Positions 21,447-34,029 are shown, numbered from the stretch's first letter. The stretch: 64,000 bases of DNA from Paralvinella palmiformis (GCA_025642065.1 JAODUP010000350.1:62001-126000), one strand, 5' to 3'. Notes: generated by a model not told the origin, from the sequence alone. Made by a program: numbers and translations.

Positions 21447-22555
21447 TCATTTAACGTTTATTTACTTCATATGACAATCTTCTTAAATATGACGAATCAC
21501 AAAATCGTGTAGTCAGCACGAAGTCAAAACATTGTGATATTATGCACTATACATAGTAACCGTGTTGTGATCATGATACCAAATGTTGTTGTGTGATGGA
21601 AATGGTTCACGATCCCAGAATAGTAAAATAATATATTAGTTTCAATGAACCGATTCTATATTCTGCATTCTCTATTTTACTAATAAGTCAAACTTTAAAC
21701 TTAATAAAACTTGTTATAATGTAAGTGTTGTGGCTTCGATATTTTTCAATACAGGGTTTAATATTAAATACATGGCTAAAGGTACAATTGCGGATCATTT
21801 AACTTGTCGTTATGCAATCAGTATTGATATAATAATTATTTACACGTATTGTTGTCAAATGTATATACTTTTATTCACTGTGTATTTGTAGTTCCACTGA
21901 GATATTTATATATACTCTAAGAGTAAGATGAAATCAGTTTTAAATTTAACCCACATCCAACCAGTTCGTGGTAAATTAAGAATAGTCGCCACATTATATA
22001 AAGACTTAAAATAGTTTTATCTTATTAATGTAGATTAAGCCTATCTACATCGAAATCGGATTTCGTTTTCGTTTCTCGATCAATGATCTTGGACACAGAG
22101 ATAACACATCAAAGTGTGAATTATTATTTACAATATGATCTCTTTCATTAAGTGGCTGATACCACCCCCCCCCCCCATAACACTTATTCTGCCCAGGATT
22201 TGTCCAGGATGTGAGCCCTGTAGAATTAAGTAAAGCAATTGTACTTTATCTAAAGAGTGTAAATTGTATTTTTAGGAGTCATATTTAGGGGACTTCGAAA
22301 CGTATTTATATCTGAATAAATATTTTTAAATATGTGTTAAGTGTAAACCAAGACCGTTACATATTATCTGCCAAAGAAATCTGATTACTCTTATCCAACA
22401 TTAATAGTTTACTCTCATCTAAACATTTGTCACATAAAACTTGTTTCCGACCGTTTGTGTTCAAAACGTTCCTCAACAATTTACGGCTATTTAAATATTT
22501 ATCTAATTAGCCAGTGGAAGTCATAACGTTCATATAAAATGATGTACCGCAACTT
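21447..22555. other. AT-rich, no gene seen
   Basis: Stops are frequent in all frames. A run of about 13 C at 22166 is the only marked feature. Confidence 0.45.
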
Positions 22556-22732
22556 TCCTTGGTAGTGCTGCTATTTTATGCACGAGGTAGGTTAAATGGG
22601 CCGAGCGAACTCCAAAGGTAATGAGGCGAAGAGAAAGATGAAACAACCTTCTGACATAGCCCGGCCGGTGTTTGAACCCAGGTGCTATAGATCTGTGGCC
22701 ATCCGCGCTACCAGTTAGGCCACGGAGCGCCC
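22556..22732 (-). mobile_element. SINE-B, full length
   Basis: In complement: GGCGCTCCGTGGCCTAACTG (A box), GGGTTCAAACACC (B box), the TTCGCCTCATTACCTTTGGA core and a GCCCATTTAACCTACCTCGTG end. It is the clearest copy of the family here. Confidence 0.85.
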
Positions 22733-22772
22733 TATCCTTGGTAGTGTGTTTGTGTCGGTGTGTAGGCATGCT

Positions 22773-22773
<1 letters not shown>

Positions 22774-22810
<37 letters not shown>

Positions 22811-22845
22811 TGTGCGTGTGCGTGCGTGTGTGTGTGCGTGGGTGT
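22774..22845. repeat. AT then GT/GC microsatellite
   Basis: AT (22774-22807) followed by a GTGTGCGTG-type tract. Confidence 0.95.
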
Positions 22846-23877
22846 ACGATATATTTTTTAATAATTAATGAGCTACTTTTTGGGTGGTAAACTAAGTCAG
22901 TGACTTTTTCGCTTCATGAATGTTATCAGCTTTTTTTATTTGAATCTCTGGCAGGTCGTTTTCAGTTCATCATCATTATCTTGTCTCTCGGTGAAGATGT
23001 GTTTAAAATACGTTTTGATTTCGGTCCGTTTTTAAAGACTCAAAAACAAGGTTTTTATTATAATGTACACGAAACGTCGAACTAATGTGAATCAGTTTTA
23101 TGATTCTGACAACATTGTACACAATATTTGTTTTGGTTTTTACACAACGATCAACATTTTCCAACAACAGGCAATCAAACCCAGATATATACTTGGCTCA
23201 TACGATTTATCAGCTAGACCCATCAGAGATAGTTTATTTTATCGAGCAGTTTAATCTAATTGAATCACTAATGGCCTCTTCGACCAATGGCATTAACACG
23301 GAAAACTAATTTCATCCATCTATTGATTCTTGCTGACTGGTCACCTTTCAGGTTTCAATTGCTGCCCGTAATACGAAATAAATGGGTGGTCTCAAAGTGC
23401 GCCGTTTTTGCTTTTGCGTAATATAGGATAATACTTGATTTAGTGGAATATGATCGCAGCATAAGTATCGACCACAATAGAATCAGTATGGTGTACTTGG
23501 CTCAAACAAGTCTTTACAAGGGTTTACTTTTTCAGAAACAATCGTATTGTATTTTGCAGTTCCAGCGTCTATTTCAAAGTGAAAGTAAGAACTGGCAGCC
23601 TTAATGGCCTGTGCGGTATACGGAAAATTGGCTATTTAATCAAATACACCAGAGTTCAACAGACGTAATAATGGATAATAGCTATTATTATCTGGAAGTA
23701 ATAGTCAATTAAATATCAACAAATGGTACAAAATATCATCGACTTCGTTACAGATAAGTAAAGGCTACAATTCGAGGTCTTCATTACCCACAAGTGACCC
23801 TCCGTTTGACCTAAATGTCAGTTACATCAAATGAGGTAGACCAATATGGTCTGTAATTTATGGGTTCACCACCGATA
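22846..23877. other. intergenic, no gene assigned
   Basis: A 69-codon plus frame at 23100-23309 has a very weak resemblance to LINE endonuclease text (SNPDIYLAH). Not convincing enough to call. Confidence 0.3.
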
Positions 23878-24072
23878 ACTAATTCTAAATAAATTTAGGA
23901 TTTACAATATATGGCATATTCGGTGTAGAAAACCTTGCCAGTTGCCTGGTTGGAGGATATCTCCTATTATAGGGCCACGGACGGAATAGGAACATACAAC
24001 CTCTCGCACACCATGACAATAACCATGGGTATTTAGTCGAAGACTCTAACCATGAGGCCACAGAGGCGGTAA
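23878..24072 (-). mobile_element. SINE-C, 5' part
   Basis: In complement it runs from a CCGCCTCTGTGGCCTCATGG head to AATTTATTTAGAATT. The 3' part with the GCCATTTCGGC block is missing. Confidence 0.7.
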
Positions 24073-24681
24073 TCACCTGTATCTCAGGTAACCATTAGCA
24101 TAAATAATACACTGGTTCATTTATCAGGCTATAAAAACACACTCACAGTGATTTGTTATTGGGCCTGTAATACCAATACGTATGACAGTCGATGATATAG
24201 TTTAGCTATAAATAATCACAAGATGGTCTCCAATTAGTGATTATTGATCAACTGTTGAAAATGAGCTATTATATGAATGATATGTGACATTATGTAACTT
24301 AGTTGAACAAATAAATAGCTAGATACTTGAAACATAACTACACTTAAAATAAATTGATAGATACAAGGACAAAAATATTGTATCTTAGACATCCCAAGTC
24401 TGTAACCTCAATATAAAGAACAGGTACGTACAGGCACACATACCCCGCGGAAAAAGCTGAGAAGTGTCAATATCTGCTTTAATTTTGATTCGATTATTTT
24501 GATTCAATTTCGATCAAGCAGATATCTACCATCGGTTTATATATACAAGATTAAATAAGTGCAGTTAGGCGAGACGCAATTTGGATAAAAATCTCAGGTT
24601 ACAGCATTAAAAACTAAACTTGGAATACACAAAATGAAATTTTTATGTCAATCAATAACATAATCAGCAGCAGCAACAACA
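24073..24681. other. AT-rich, no gene seen
   Basis: No recognised motif or family. Confidence 0.4.
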
Positions 24682-24683
24682 AC

Positions 24684-24723
<40 letters not shown>
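24682..24723. repeat. TCAA tetranucleotide tract
   Basis: (TCAA)n for about 40 bases, directly before repeat R copy 3. Confidence 0.95.
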
Positions 24724-24727
<4 letters not shown>

Positions 24728-24744
24728 AGTACTATGCAAAAAAT

Positions 24745-25226
24745 AATGCAATATGTATGTCTATGCATGTGTCTGGGCTACTTATCAGCCTGTGGGGCTC
24801 AACTAATTCGCTTTTCGTACGCGACAAATATGTCACGCCCACAGCAAAGCGGCTACATGCAGGCTACGTACAAAAAGCGGAAGCACGTAAAAACATACCA
24901 TTTGACACCACAGCTCGCAACAAACAACACGTGCGTGTGGTTCATCGGTGACTTACTACATACATATCATAACTAATTTGAAACCACAGTTTACATTCAA
25001 CAGTAATTATCTCTGGTCCAAAAGAAACCTTTATATAAAGAACATTTCGACACCTCAGATGTTGACCTCAGCTTTATTGTGGGTTCGAATATCTAAGTAA
25101 ATGCTACCTATATGAACCGTTTGGATACGCGTCCGATTAGTCTGGCGTCGAAGTACTTCTTTAACCTAAGTGAAAAGTTAGACCTTTTATAGACCCCCAG
25201 CGTGTTAACAAACATTACAGTTTGTT
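24745..25226 (+). mobile_element. repeat R, copy 3, with 3' hairpin
   Basis: Contains all central and 3' blocks of the family and ends exactly with the hairpin AACAAACATTACAGTTTGTT (25207-25226). Similarity to the 55.7-56.3 kb copy stops at that point. The 5' GT head is absent; a TCAA tract stands in its place. Two overlapping short frames are conserved between copies but show no domain. Confidence 0.8.
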
Positions 25227-25344
25227 GACCACGTGATAAAGTGCACACTACCTACATAAGTAGCTGTACCGAAACTAATAATACTAAAGATATTATTAAT
25301 ACTGTTTTTACTCTTATTATGCCTTCTATTGTGTGTCTATGCGT

Positions 25345-25397
25345 CTCTGTGTGTGTGTGTGTGTGTGTGCGCGCGCGCGCGTGCGTATATATATATT

Positions 25398-25440
<43 letters not shown>

Positions 25441-25448
25441 CTGTGTGT
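25345..25448. repeat. GT-GC-AT-GT compound microsatellite
   Basis: Four adjoining dinucleotide tracts. Confidence 0.95.
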
Positions 25449-25779
25449 AGATCGTTATAGTAACATAAACTATAACGTACGTTATGACGTAGGTATACAA
25501 TAATTACCATCATATAACATTAACCATAGACTGGTATAGGTTCTATATCTATCATCATTAGGAACCTTAACTGACCTCATTAGTAGAAGTAACTCTGAGG
25601 TGTTCTATAATAATCACTTCACTCAGAGATTGATAACTTATTAGATATACTCCTTTACGGTGATTGATCGATTGATTTATTAAGTGAATCAATGAGTGAG
25701 TAATATAGTGAATGAGTGAGTGAATGAGTGAGTGAGGAATGAGTAAGCGAGTATTTCGGTTAGCCGGGATATATGATTG
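25449..25779. other. intergenic, no gene seen
   Basis: AT-rich, with a degenerate GAGT-like stretch near 25690-25755. Confidence 0.4.
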
Positions 25780-25920
25780 AGGAGCTATTCCTCTGGGAAA
25801 TGAAATGAGGGCCTGAAAGATCCCACAAATACAGACAATACCGGGATTCGAATTGTGATCCGTGGATTTCCATCATAATACTCTATCAACCGTGCCACGG
25901 CAGTGTTCAATACCTTAATG
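25780..25920 (-). mobile_element. tRNA-derived SINE copy
   Basis: In complement: GCCGTGGCACGGTTGATAGA (A box region), AATTCGAATCCCGG (B box), then GTGGGATCTTTCAGGCCC. A single copy of its kind in this window. Confidence 0.55.
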
Positions 25921-26335
25921 ACGCCGAAAATGTGAGTCGGCTTAATTGTTTTCACAATTGATTTTATAATCCGGACCCGTTCTCTCTGATCTACGAACTT
26001 CACATGTTATTAGAGCTAATTACGCTACTAGTATTATTTAACAAATATTTTTAAACGACTAAAATCCATACAATGGCATATGTTAATTATGCTAGCCATG
26101 GGGGGGGGTTAGATTGGCTCAGGTATACTGTGTTTATGATCATCAACGGGTCATTGTCGGGCCGTTGACGTGCAGTTGATCGACAAACGTACAACATCGA
26201 ACAAGGGGTGAAGGTCAAGAAATGTGTCGACTTGCTCAGCTCATATTTTGTCATTTACATAAATCTGAATAATTTATTTTCACTCAGATTAGACTCAGCC
26301 ATAATAACTCAGACATAAGAGAAGGATGACATTTG

Positions 26336-26662
26336 ATGATAACAGTTTCTGTCTATTTTAGTTTACTATTTGAACGAGCAGATCTGTGGGAGTTTTTCTC
26401 TCCAATTTATACAACAAACAAAAGGCCAGTAATAACACATTTAGCAGGAGGATGGTCTATAATTTACCGGGATCTGATTATAAATAAATATAGAATCAAA
26501 TCATTGACGACGTATATCCCGGAGATAAAACCTTTCCAGTTATTCCGCTCCTTCAGGCAGCCAAGGCGGAGTGTGCCACTACGTATATTTAAATCTATGT
26601 TCGAATCCCTAAATGCGGTATTTCATGGTATGTTTCCAGAGGGAGCTATTTATACCAGATGA
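26336..26662 (+). CDS. hypothetical 108-aa open frame
   Basis: ATG 26336 to the stop at 26660. The reading (residues FERADLWEFFSP near the start, then a basic middle) looks somewhat protein-like, but codon use is AT-rich like its surroundings and no domain is recognised. Neither neighbours nor splice context support it as a gene. It could be an exon, a TE fragment or chance. Confidence 0.2.
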   Translation: MITVSVYFSLLFERADLWEFFSPIYTTNKRPVITHLAGGWSIIYRDLIINKYRIKSLTTYIPEIKPFQLFRSFRQPRRSVPLRIFKSMFESLNAVFHGMFPEGAIYTR

Positions 26663-26736
26663 TTGCAAAAATTATATTATCATCACTTATTTCTTATTTA
26701 TTTCTTACATTTTCTTTCGGGTTTTACAAAACAGAA

Positions 26737-26739
<3 letters not shown>

Positions 26740-26776
<37 letters not shown>
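26740..26776. repeat. AT microsatellite
   Basis: Pure AT tract of about 36 bases next to a SINE-B copy. Confidence 0.95.
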
Positions 26777-26778
<2 letters not shown>

Positions 26779-26798
26779 CATGATGATGATGATGATTG

Positions 26799-26923
26799 AT
26801 GTTTTACGGCCACTTTTGTGCACAAAGTAGGCTAAATGGGCCGAGTGACCTCCAAAGGTAATGAGACGAAGTGAAAGACGAAACAACCTTCAGATATGCC
26901 CAGCCAGGATTCGAACACGGGTG

Positions 26924-26930
<7 letters not shown>
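26799..26930 (-). mobile_element. SINE-B copy, head replaced by an AT tract
   Basis: In complement it carries the B-box-like CGTGTTCGAATCCTGGC, the TCATTACCTTTGGAGGTCAC core and the CTTTGTGCACAAAAGTGGCC 3' end. The tRNA head is lost into the AT microsatellite at 26929. Confidence 0.75.
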
Positions 26931-26958
<28 letters not shown>

Positions 26959-27005
26959 TGTGTGTGTGTGTGTGTGCGTGTATGCGCGCGCGCGCGTATG
27001 TGTGT
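26929..27005. repeat. AT then GT/GC microsatellite
   Basis: AT tract, then GT and CG-rich dinucleotides. Confidence 0.95.
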
Positions 27006-27533
27006 GTTGAAATATTACGACTAGTTCTAAATATAGCATCATAGATTGAACAGAACGTTCATTAAGTTCAAGATACGCTCTAACAAGAATTATAAATACT
27101 GCCGACTCAGGAATAGAAACACTATTGTATTTCGAGCTGTGGCCTTGGGTACAGTCACGTGGTTGGTGTGTTTTATATAATAGATTTAATTACATCTAAA
27201 CTTTTCCTCAATAGTATGTGGGAATAGACTTTTCTCTGTTAAGTCCTCTTATTCTAATAGCAATTAAGCTATCAGTTTTAATAGTAGCCGCTTCAAGACG
27301 TCTGCAGGTTGTATAAATTATCATTTGAAGACAGTGGTAATTGGAGTATAAAGTTTGTATGGAGGGAGGGGTGGGGGGGGGGGGTTTGATACAACAACTT
27401 AAAAATAGCTAAAAATAGGGCTGCTTAAGCAACTGACATAAATATATTCACAACTGCAGCGATCTGACATGGTTGTGTTACACCCATACTGTACTGTAAG
27501 TTATTCCCTTTTAGAATTTTGTTGCATTGTGAC
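27006..27533. other. intergenic, no gene seen
   Basis: A G run near 27370-27384 is the only marked feature. Confidence 0.4.
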
Positions 27534-27595
27534 TTGAAAAGTCGCCACTCTGGATTAAATCCCCTGAATAATCGTCCAGAGTTTGATTTCACGCT
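27534..27595 (-). repeat. 60-bp block shared with 55.55 kb
   Basis: In complement it contains TCAAACTCTGGACG and AATCCAGAGTGGCGACTTTT, matching 55549-55606 on the plus strand with few differences. Origin unknown. Confidence 0.6.
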
Positions 27596-28026
27596 CTGAA
27601 ATGATCTATTCTAGTGCTTTATTCCACACTGCTACCCTCTCCCCACGCACTAACCCGTGCACATACAGAGAATAGTACATTCCATGCAACCCGATGAAGA
27701 TTTGAATAAGTAGAAACCAGTTCTCGTTATTGCATGAGTTGTGAGTTTTAAATCAGTATTTATCAGAGTTTATGTTGTTTTATTCTTAGTGGGGCAACAT
27801 AGTTTCTATTGTTTATTTTGTGATACAAGCACCAAATTTGGTACATACATAGCTTAATATATTTAGAAGAAATCTGGATACTGGGCCATTGCAAATTGGC
27901 ACAGTTACGCATTATCATAGACCATATAACAATAAATTTACTGAAGCTATTAAAGTAAATGCTATTTGAGAATACCAATGTTATTGTTGAATACTAGTTG
28001 AATCATCCTATTAACACACCTTAGAG

Positions 28027-28190
28027 TCAGCTGATATATTCTCCCTCACAGGAGCAGAGACCGGTGCACTGCAGTGCAGCTCTCGTCCACTTGCGGCGCT
28101 TTTTGCAACCACACTTGCAACCACAAGAGATCAACTCGTGGCATGACGTTTTGATGCTTGTGACAATGTAGTCAAGTGAGGCTCATATGT
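28027..28190 (-). pseudogene. CXC (tesmin/TSO1-like) cysteine-rich fragment
   Basis: On the minus strand one frame reads CHELISCGCKCGCKKRRKWT, then ALQCTGLCSCEGEY, and stops at 28027. The spacing of Cys-x-Cys pairs and the CTxLCxCEG ending match the CXC repeat found at the C-terminus of a large multi-copy invertebrate protein family. Upstream the frame is protein-like for about 10-15 residues only. Isolated and probably decayed. Two other fragments that I would place in the same family lie at 44.2 and 61.1-61.5 kb. Confidence 0.5.
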
Positions 28191-28369
28191 TCCTTCTCAC
28201 ATAGCTCGGGTAGGCGGGATTTGCTGCATCAAGGTTTTTCGTGGAAAGAGCATCCTTCTTGGACGGTCCACCTTGGTTTGATATGTTGAGCTATGCCGCC
28301 CCACTTATTTTATCCATCCATGATCGATCAATTATTGAATGTATTGAACCACACAAGGTTATTACATTA

Positions 28370-28371
<2 letters not shown>

Positions 28372-28435
<64 letters not shown>
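28372..28435. repeat. AT microsatellite
   Basis: Pure AT tract of about 60 bases. Confidence 0.95.
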
Positions 28436-28440
<5 letters not shown>

Positions 28441-28514
28441 CCTAATATCAGGTGATAAATGCGTTTTGAATAAACACGCAGCACTTTAATTTTAACATCT
28501 TAATGGCCTTTATA

Positions 28515-28515
<1 letters not shown>

Positions 28516-28569
<54 letters not shown>
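28516..28569. repeat. GA microsatellite
   Basis: Pure GA tract of about 53 bases. Confidence 0.95.
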
Positions 28570-28572
<3 letters not shown>

Positions 28573-29110
28573 CTTGATTATTTTGTTTAATTTAGATATT
28601 GTTCTCACTAAGTCATATATGGCCCAGGGAAGAAAATACTTGATAAGACTAAATTCTTCAATTGATGGATGATTTAATAAAACAAATAATTTTCACATGT
28701 AAGGGATTAGCTCTTGAGATTCAACCTGATAATGTATATGTCTATTATGTGACACCCCAATAACTCCACGACGAGAGTACTCATTGCATTTCAGAATGGT
28801 TCTAAACATTTAAACAAAACATCACAAAGAAATCACGAATGAAAGAGATTACTCACAACACAGACAAATGTTTACAAGTTAATATGTTATAATATAATAT
28901 GCACTAGGTATTGCAAAGTTTTCCAATCCATCATATATACCGTATTGGTTTATTCAATATCACTCTAAATGGTACTGTGTGCTTATCTTTAACGTTATAT
29001 ATTAAATTATAATAACTAAATATCTATTAATAATTCTTACAAACATAATAATGCTTAGTAATATATTATGATAAAGAACACAAATAAAAAATATTTATTA
29101 ACTTTGAATA
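28570..29110. other. AT-rich, no gene seen
   Basis: No motif recognised. Confidence 0.4.
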
Positions 29111-29113
29111 ACA

Positions 29114-29612
29114 ATGACGATAATGACGACGATGACGACGATGATGATGATGATGACGATGATGACGATGATGATGACGATGATGATGACGATGATGATG
29201 ACGATGACGATGACGATGACGATGATGATGATCATGACGATGATGATGACGATGATGATGATGACGATGATGATGACGATGATGATGATGATGACGATGA
29301 TGACGATGATGATGACGATGATGACGACGACGATGACGACGACGATGATGATGATGATGATGACGATGATGATGATGACGACGATGACGATGATGACGAT
29401 GATGATGATGATGATGATTATGACGATGACGATGACGATGATGATGACGATGATGATGACGATGATGATGACGATAATGACGACGATGACGACGATGATG
29501 ATGATGATGACGATGATGATAATAACGACGATAATGACGACGATGACGACGATGATGATGATGACGATCATGATGACGACGACGATGATGATGACGATGA
29601 TGATGATAATGA
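29114..29612. repeat. GAT/GAC trinucleotide tract, about 500 bp
   Basis: A continuous array of GAT and GAC triplets (rarely AAT/CAT) stays in a single triplet phase. The plus strand therefore shows a 190-codon poly-Asp frame and the minus strand poly-His/Arg and Ile/Val frames. These are artefacts of the array, not genes. Confidence 0.9.
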
Positions 29613-29619
29613 TTTGATA

Positions 29620-30880
29620 TATTATATAAAAAGAGAGTAATTAAATTCCATATATAATAATAAAGACTAACATAAAAAGTGGATTTTAAGAACTTCACGA
29701 AATATCCCTCAATTTACTTAAACTATTATGGGGGGGGGGGGAGGAATTATTCCACTAACTTGAAATTGATCAATAGAAAGTTTTCAAACTAACAATTGTT
29801 GTTTAACTTGCGCACTTTGAGCAGACGATCATGGTAACATTAAAGTACATATAATAAGTGAGATATTGGTTTAAGTAAACAATGTATCACGTGTCAACAA
29901 AACGATAATGGAAGAGATAATCACATGTAAATAAGATCTAACGTAAACTGTTGTCTAAAGAAGACAAATTTGTCTTTTTTCAGAAGACGAGGAATAATTT
30001 CACAATCTCGTGGGAGAAGTATTACGAACTGTACTTCTGGATAGCCAACGGGCTCATCTGGATACAAGATGGATCATCCATGATTGATAATGATGGACGT
30101 AGAAAAGGTGAAAGAACTTAAACGAAGACAGTAAAATGATGGATGGACAGACAGACAAAAGATAATTTGTTTGTTGGAAAATAGATAAGTGACAAAATAG
30201 AATTAAGATAAGATGGGGTGGTGTCATCTCATAATACAAGCCATTAACCTGTAGCAATAAACTATGACGCGAGCTAGAAGCTACCTGCTACGACTTGAAT
30301 AAGATGAAGAATTAACAAACAAGTTCGTCTTATTGGCTGGGAATTTGGTTAATATTACTTCTTTAAAAGTACATCTTTACCAATGTATTTTTAGAACATA
30401 TTTCTTATTATATAACATGTACTCTTATTGTTCTAGTATTAATGAACACTAATTTGCCAACTATCACAGGGACATTTTGATGTCATACGTGGAGGTAATT
30501 ATTATGGCAAGTATTGCTGAGTAACGGTTTTGGGTTTAATCTTTAATCATATTTCCCTGTGACTATATTTCAGGTTCAATAAACAATTTCCATAAATCAC
30601 TGTTATATATTGTGATCAATATCTTCCGAATCTTATTAACAAAAAAACACGGTTTTTCTAAATGAATTAATATTTAAACCATTTCTTTATCCATCAGGAT
30701 ATGTATAATATCCAGAAGAATCCGAAGTCAGGATATCGTTTAGGCTGTAGATTAAGTTATATTTTTCTAACCGATTAAAGTGTTAATTATAATTAGATAA
30801 ATCAGGCACTTAAAAATGCATCCATACATGACTTCATTACCCCATTTCTTTCTTCAGTGAGAAAAGAAATAAATTAATAA
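29620..30880. other. AT-rich, no gene seen
   Basis: A G run at 29730 and scattered stops. No repeat family recognised. Confidence 0.45.
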
Positions 30881-30884
30881 ATTA

Positions 30885-30943
<59 letters not shown>

Positions 30944-31092
30944 GCGTGTGTGTTTTTTTCGTGTGTGTGTATGTAGGTGTGTTTGTACAAATTTGTGTGT
31001 GTGTGCATGTATGTGTTTGTGTGTGTGCTTGTGCGTGTATGTATAAGTGTGTGTTTGTACGTCTCTGTGTGTGTGTGTTTGTGTGTATTTGT
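30885..31092. repeat. AT and degenerate GT microsatellite
   Basis: AT (30885-30908), then GT decaying into GTGTGTTTGTAC-type units up to about 31092, at the outer edge of the left inverted-repeat arm. Confidence 0.9.
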
Positions 31093-31320
31093 TAAAAATT
31101 TAGCTAGATATCAAAGTTATATTATAATATATGCTATCTTCGTGTGAGGAGTTATGTCTAAGATAGTAAGGTTATTTCAAGATTATGTTATTAAGAGTTT
31201 AAATTTTATTTCATATTTGTTAAAATATAATTAAATAATCCATTCTTATTAGATTAAACAAGTACAGAACAGAAAACTCCCAACGTTGATAATCTCATTA
31301 ATGCTAACTTAACTTACCAC

Positions 31321-32380
31321 AATACGTTATTTTGATATGAACAATTTTACTGAATAAAGCTGCATTTTGAGTTAAGCTTATTTAAGACCCATACCGAAAG
31401 ATGCTGCAGAAAGGTTCCATGCTATGTCGGTTTTAACATTTTTATTCCCATTTAATCAATCATCATCAACAATACGTTATTTTGATATGAACAATTTTAC
31501 AGAATAAAGCTGCATTTTGAGTTAAGCTTATTTAAGACCCATACCGAAAGATGCTGCAGAAAGGTTCCATGCTATGTCGGTTTTAACATTTTTTTCCCAT
31601 TTAATCAATCATCATCAACAATACGTTATTTTGATATGAGCAATTTTACTGAATAAAGCTGCATTTTGAGTTAAGCTTATTTAAGACCCATAACGAAAGA
31701 TGCTGCAGAAAGGTTCCATGCTATGTCGGTTTTAACATTTTTTATTCCCATTTAATCAATCATCATCAACAATACGTTATTTTGATATGAACAATTTTAC
31801 TGAATAAAGCTGCATTTTGAGTTAAGCTTATTTAAGACCCATAACGAAAGATGCTGCAGAAAGGTTCCATGCTATGTCGGTTTTAACATTTTTTATTCCC
31901 ATTTAATCAATCATCATCAACAATACGTTATTTTGATATGAGCAATTTTACTGAATAAAGCTGCATTTTGAGTTAAGCTTATTTAAGACCCATAACGAAA
32001 GATGCTGCAGAAAGGTTATTTTCAACATTATGTTATTCACATTTAAAATTTTACGTTATTTTGTTAAAATTTTAAATAAATCCATTTTATTAAAATTTTA
32101 AACAAAGTACAGATGCAGAAAGGTTCCCAGTCGGGTTTATAACTTTTAATGCCCATTTAACTTATCAACAATACGTTATTTTGATATGAGGAATTTTACT
32201 GAATAAAGCTGCATTTTGAGTTAAGCTTATTTAAGACCCATAACGAAAGATGCTGCAGAAAGGTTCCATGCTATGTCGGTTTTAACATTTTTTATTCCCA
32301 TTTAATCAATCATCATCAACAATACGTTATTTTGATACGAGCAATTTTGTTGAATAAAGCTACATTTTTAGAAAGTGTAC
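31321..32380 (+). repeat. 150-bp satellite array, about 6.5 monomers
   Basis: The AATACGTTATTTTGATATGA start recurs at 31321, 31471, 31620, 31771, 31922, 32170 and 32321 (periods 150, 149, 151, 151, 248, 151). The 248-base step contains a diverged insert (about 32020-32168). Monomers are nearly identical. The right arm of the duplication has a single related unit at 53378-53436. Confidence 0.95.
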
Positions 32381-33022
32381 AAGAGTTCCATTTATGTCGG
32401 AGTTAATACGTTTTTACATGTAACTATAGCTTACTTCAAGGTATTTTTAGGTTCAGCTAGCACGTGACCGAACAGTTAATTATTCAGCTCTAGAGATAAT
32501 TTTGTAGAGAAATGACCCGTAATTAGTTGTGGTAGTGTCTTACGATCATATTGAGCGGTCATCGGTTATTAGTATTCAATATTCATCGTTGTATCTTTAC
32601 GGTTGTTTTATTACATCACCAACTATCATAAGAATGTTTTTAAAGGATATACTAAATAATTAGATTATTTATAAATATTTAGCTCATCCTGATAACATCT
32701 AGTACAACATTTCCAGCTCCGAGTTACAAAGACGATATAAAAGAGGATTGATTGCGTAATGTTTACAAATTAAAGAAGCCATTAGACTTGATCCATAAAA
32801 CATAAATTTGAGAGGTTACTAAAAGGAGATAGGTTGGCAAAAAGGTATTATCTCATAAATTAACATCGCGTAACTACAAATAGTATTAAATACAATTTTG
32901 ATACCGAAGTTCAGTCTTCATCTGACAATCAAAATAACTCATTTATCATTTGCGGCCAATCAGAATACATTATCTTTAGTTAGGTCATTAATTTCCGGTA
33001 GTTGGCACAGGTTAAATGTGAA

Positions 33023-33113
33023 AGCATAGCACAGTATTTAGATCACTGTACAGTAGTAGGATTACTGTAATATATTAACTTCAGACCATAATCACTGCTG
33101 TGTTTGTGGGATC
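33023..33113 (+). mobile_element. SINE-D copy, decayed, left arm
   Basis: Contains AAGCATAGCACAGTATTTAG and later CTGCTGTGTTTGTGGGA, matching the minus-strand copy at 52285-52395 in the mirrored position. The B box has decayed. Confidence 0.55.
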
Positions 33114-33604
33114 TTTTCTTAGAGTGTTGCCCTTTGGCCAAATGTTTTTCCTGTCTAAGCAAAGAAGAAATATACGCAAATAAACTGGATAGCAAACATA
33201 TCTCATTTCAAATGTTTCGAACTGTCCTACATTTCTGTCCGAGATGTCATTAACGCTGATGTTAAAATTCTTACTTCATAGTCTAAGCGTATCTGTAACA
33301 CAATATTATTAATATATCATAGATTATCTGTGAAAATGTAAAATTTATATTATATCTGCCTAAGCTAGTTACTGAAAAGTAGCCGTATTTATACTTTAAT
33401 AATTTATCAAGATGATCATAAATAGGCTTAGTGTTAAGGATTTTTTTATATTTTAACGTTAAAATGAAAAGAAATTAATAAATACAAGTTATAAACAACC
33501 TGCTGAAGATAAATCGATCCGAAATCCAAAACAAAACCGTGTTTAATTCAAACAATATTACATAAAATAATGAACAAATGGCGTTTTACGACCATATTTA
33601 TCTT

Positions 33605-33715
33605 AAACATAGGGTAACTAGGTAGGCCTCTCTCAGAATCGAATCCAAGACCTAAAAGACTGTGAAAAGCCGTGCTACCAGTCTTACTACTGAGACACTA
33701 ACAGACACACGCAAT
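33605..33715 (-). mobile_element. tRNA-derived SINE, left arm
   Basis: In complement: GTCTCAGTAGTAAGACTGGT and AGCACGG (A box region) and GGATTCGATTCTGAG (B box). The head is shared with 51781-51822 in the right arm, but the sequence after AGCACGG differs. Confidence 0.5.
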
Positions 33716-34029
33716 ATGCTTCCATCATGTGATATCGTTATACCAAGGGGAGACATCGTGTCCTGATTACTGATAATTGGTATGCCATTTTATAGATTAA
33801 TATAGATTAATCAGAGTTGATGTCTAACATAAACAACAATTCGTGTTTTGTTTGTATCCAACACATCGTCAAGATGTAGTTCTATATCTTGATGAGACTA
33901 ATTGACGTATTAGGATGGAACCTTATATTATAGAATTAGATCAAATCTGACGGTTTATAATGAGGATGTTTCGTTTTGTTTATAGACTTGATATTTATAG
34001 AGAGGATTTGGCTGTTTTGCTGAATACTG

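Noticed and set aside
23100..23309. 69-codon frame with SNPDIYLAH, faintly like a LINE endonuclease C-terminus
   Set aside because: Only a few residues agree and no SDH-type motif follows.
29066..29698. Long open frames on both strands rich in Asp, His/Arg or Ile/Val
   Set aside because: They are readings of the GAT/GAC triplet array; no non-repetitive coding sequence is attached.
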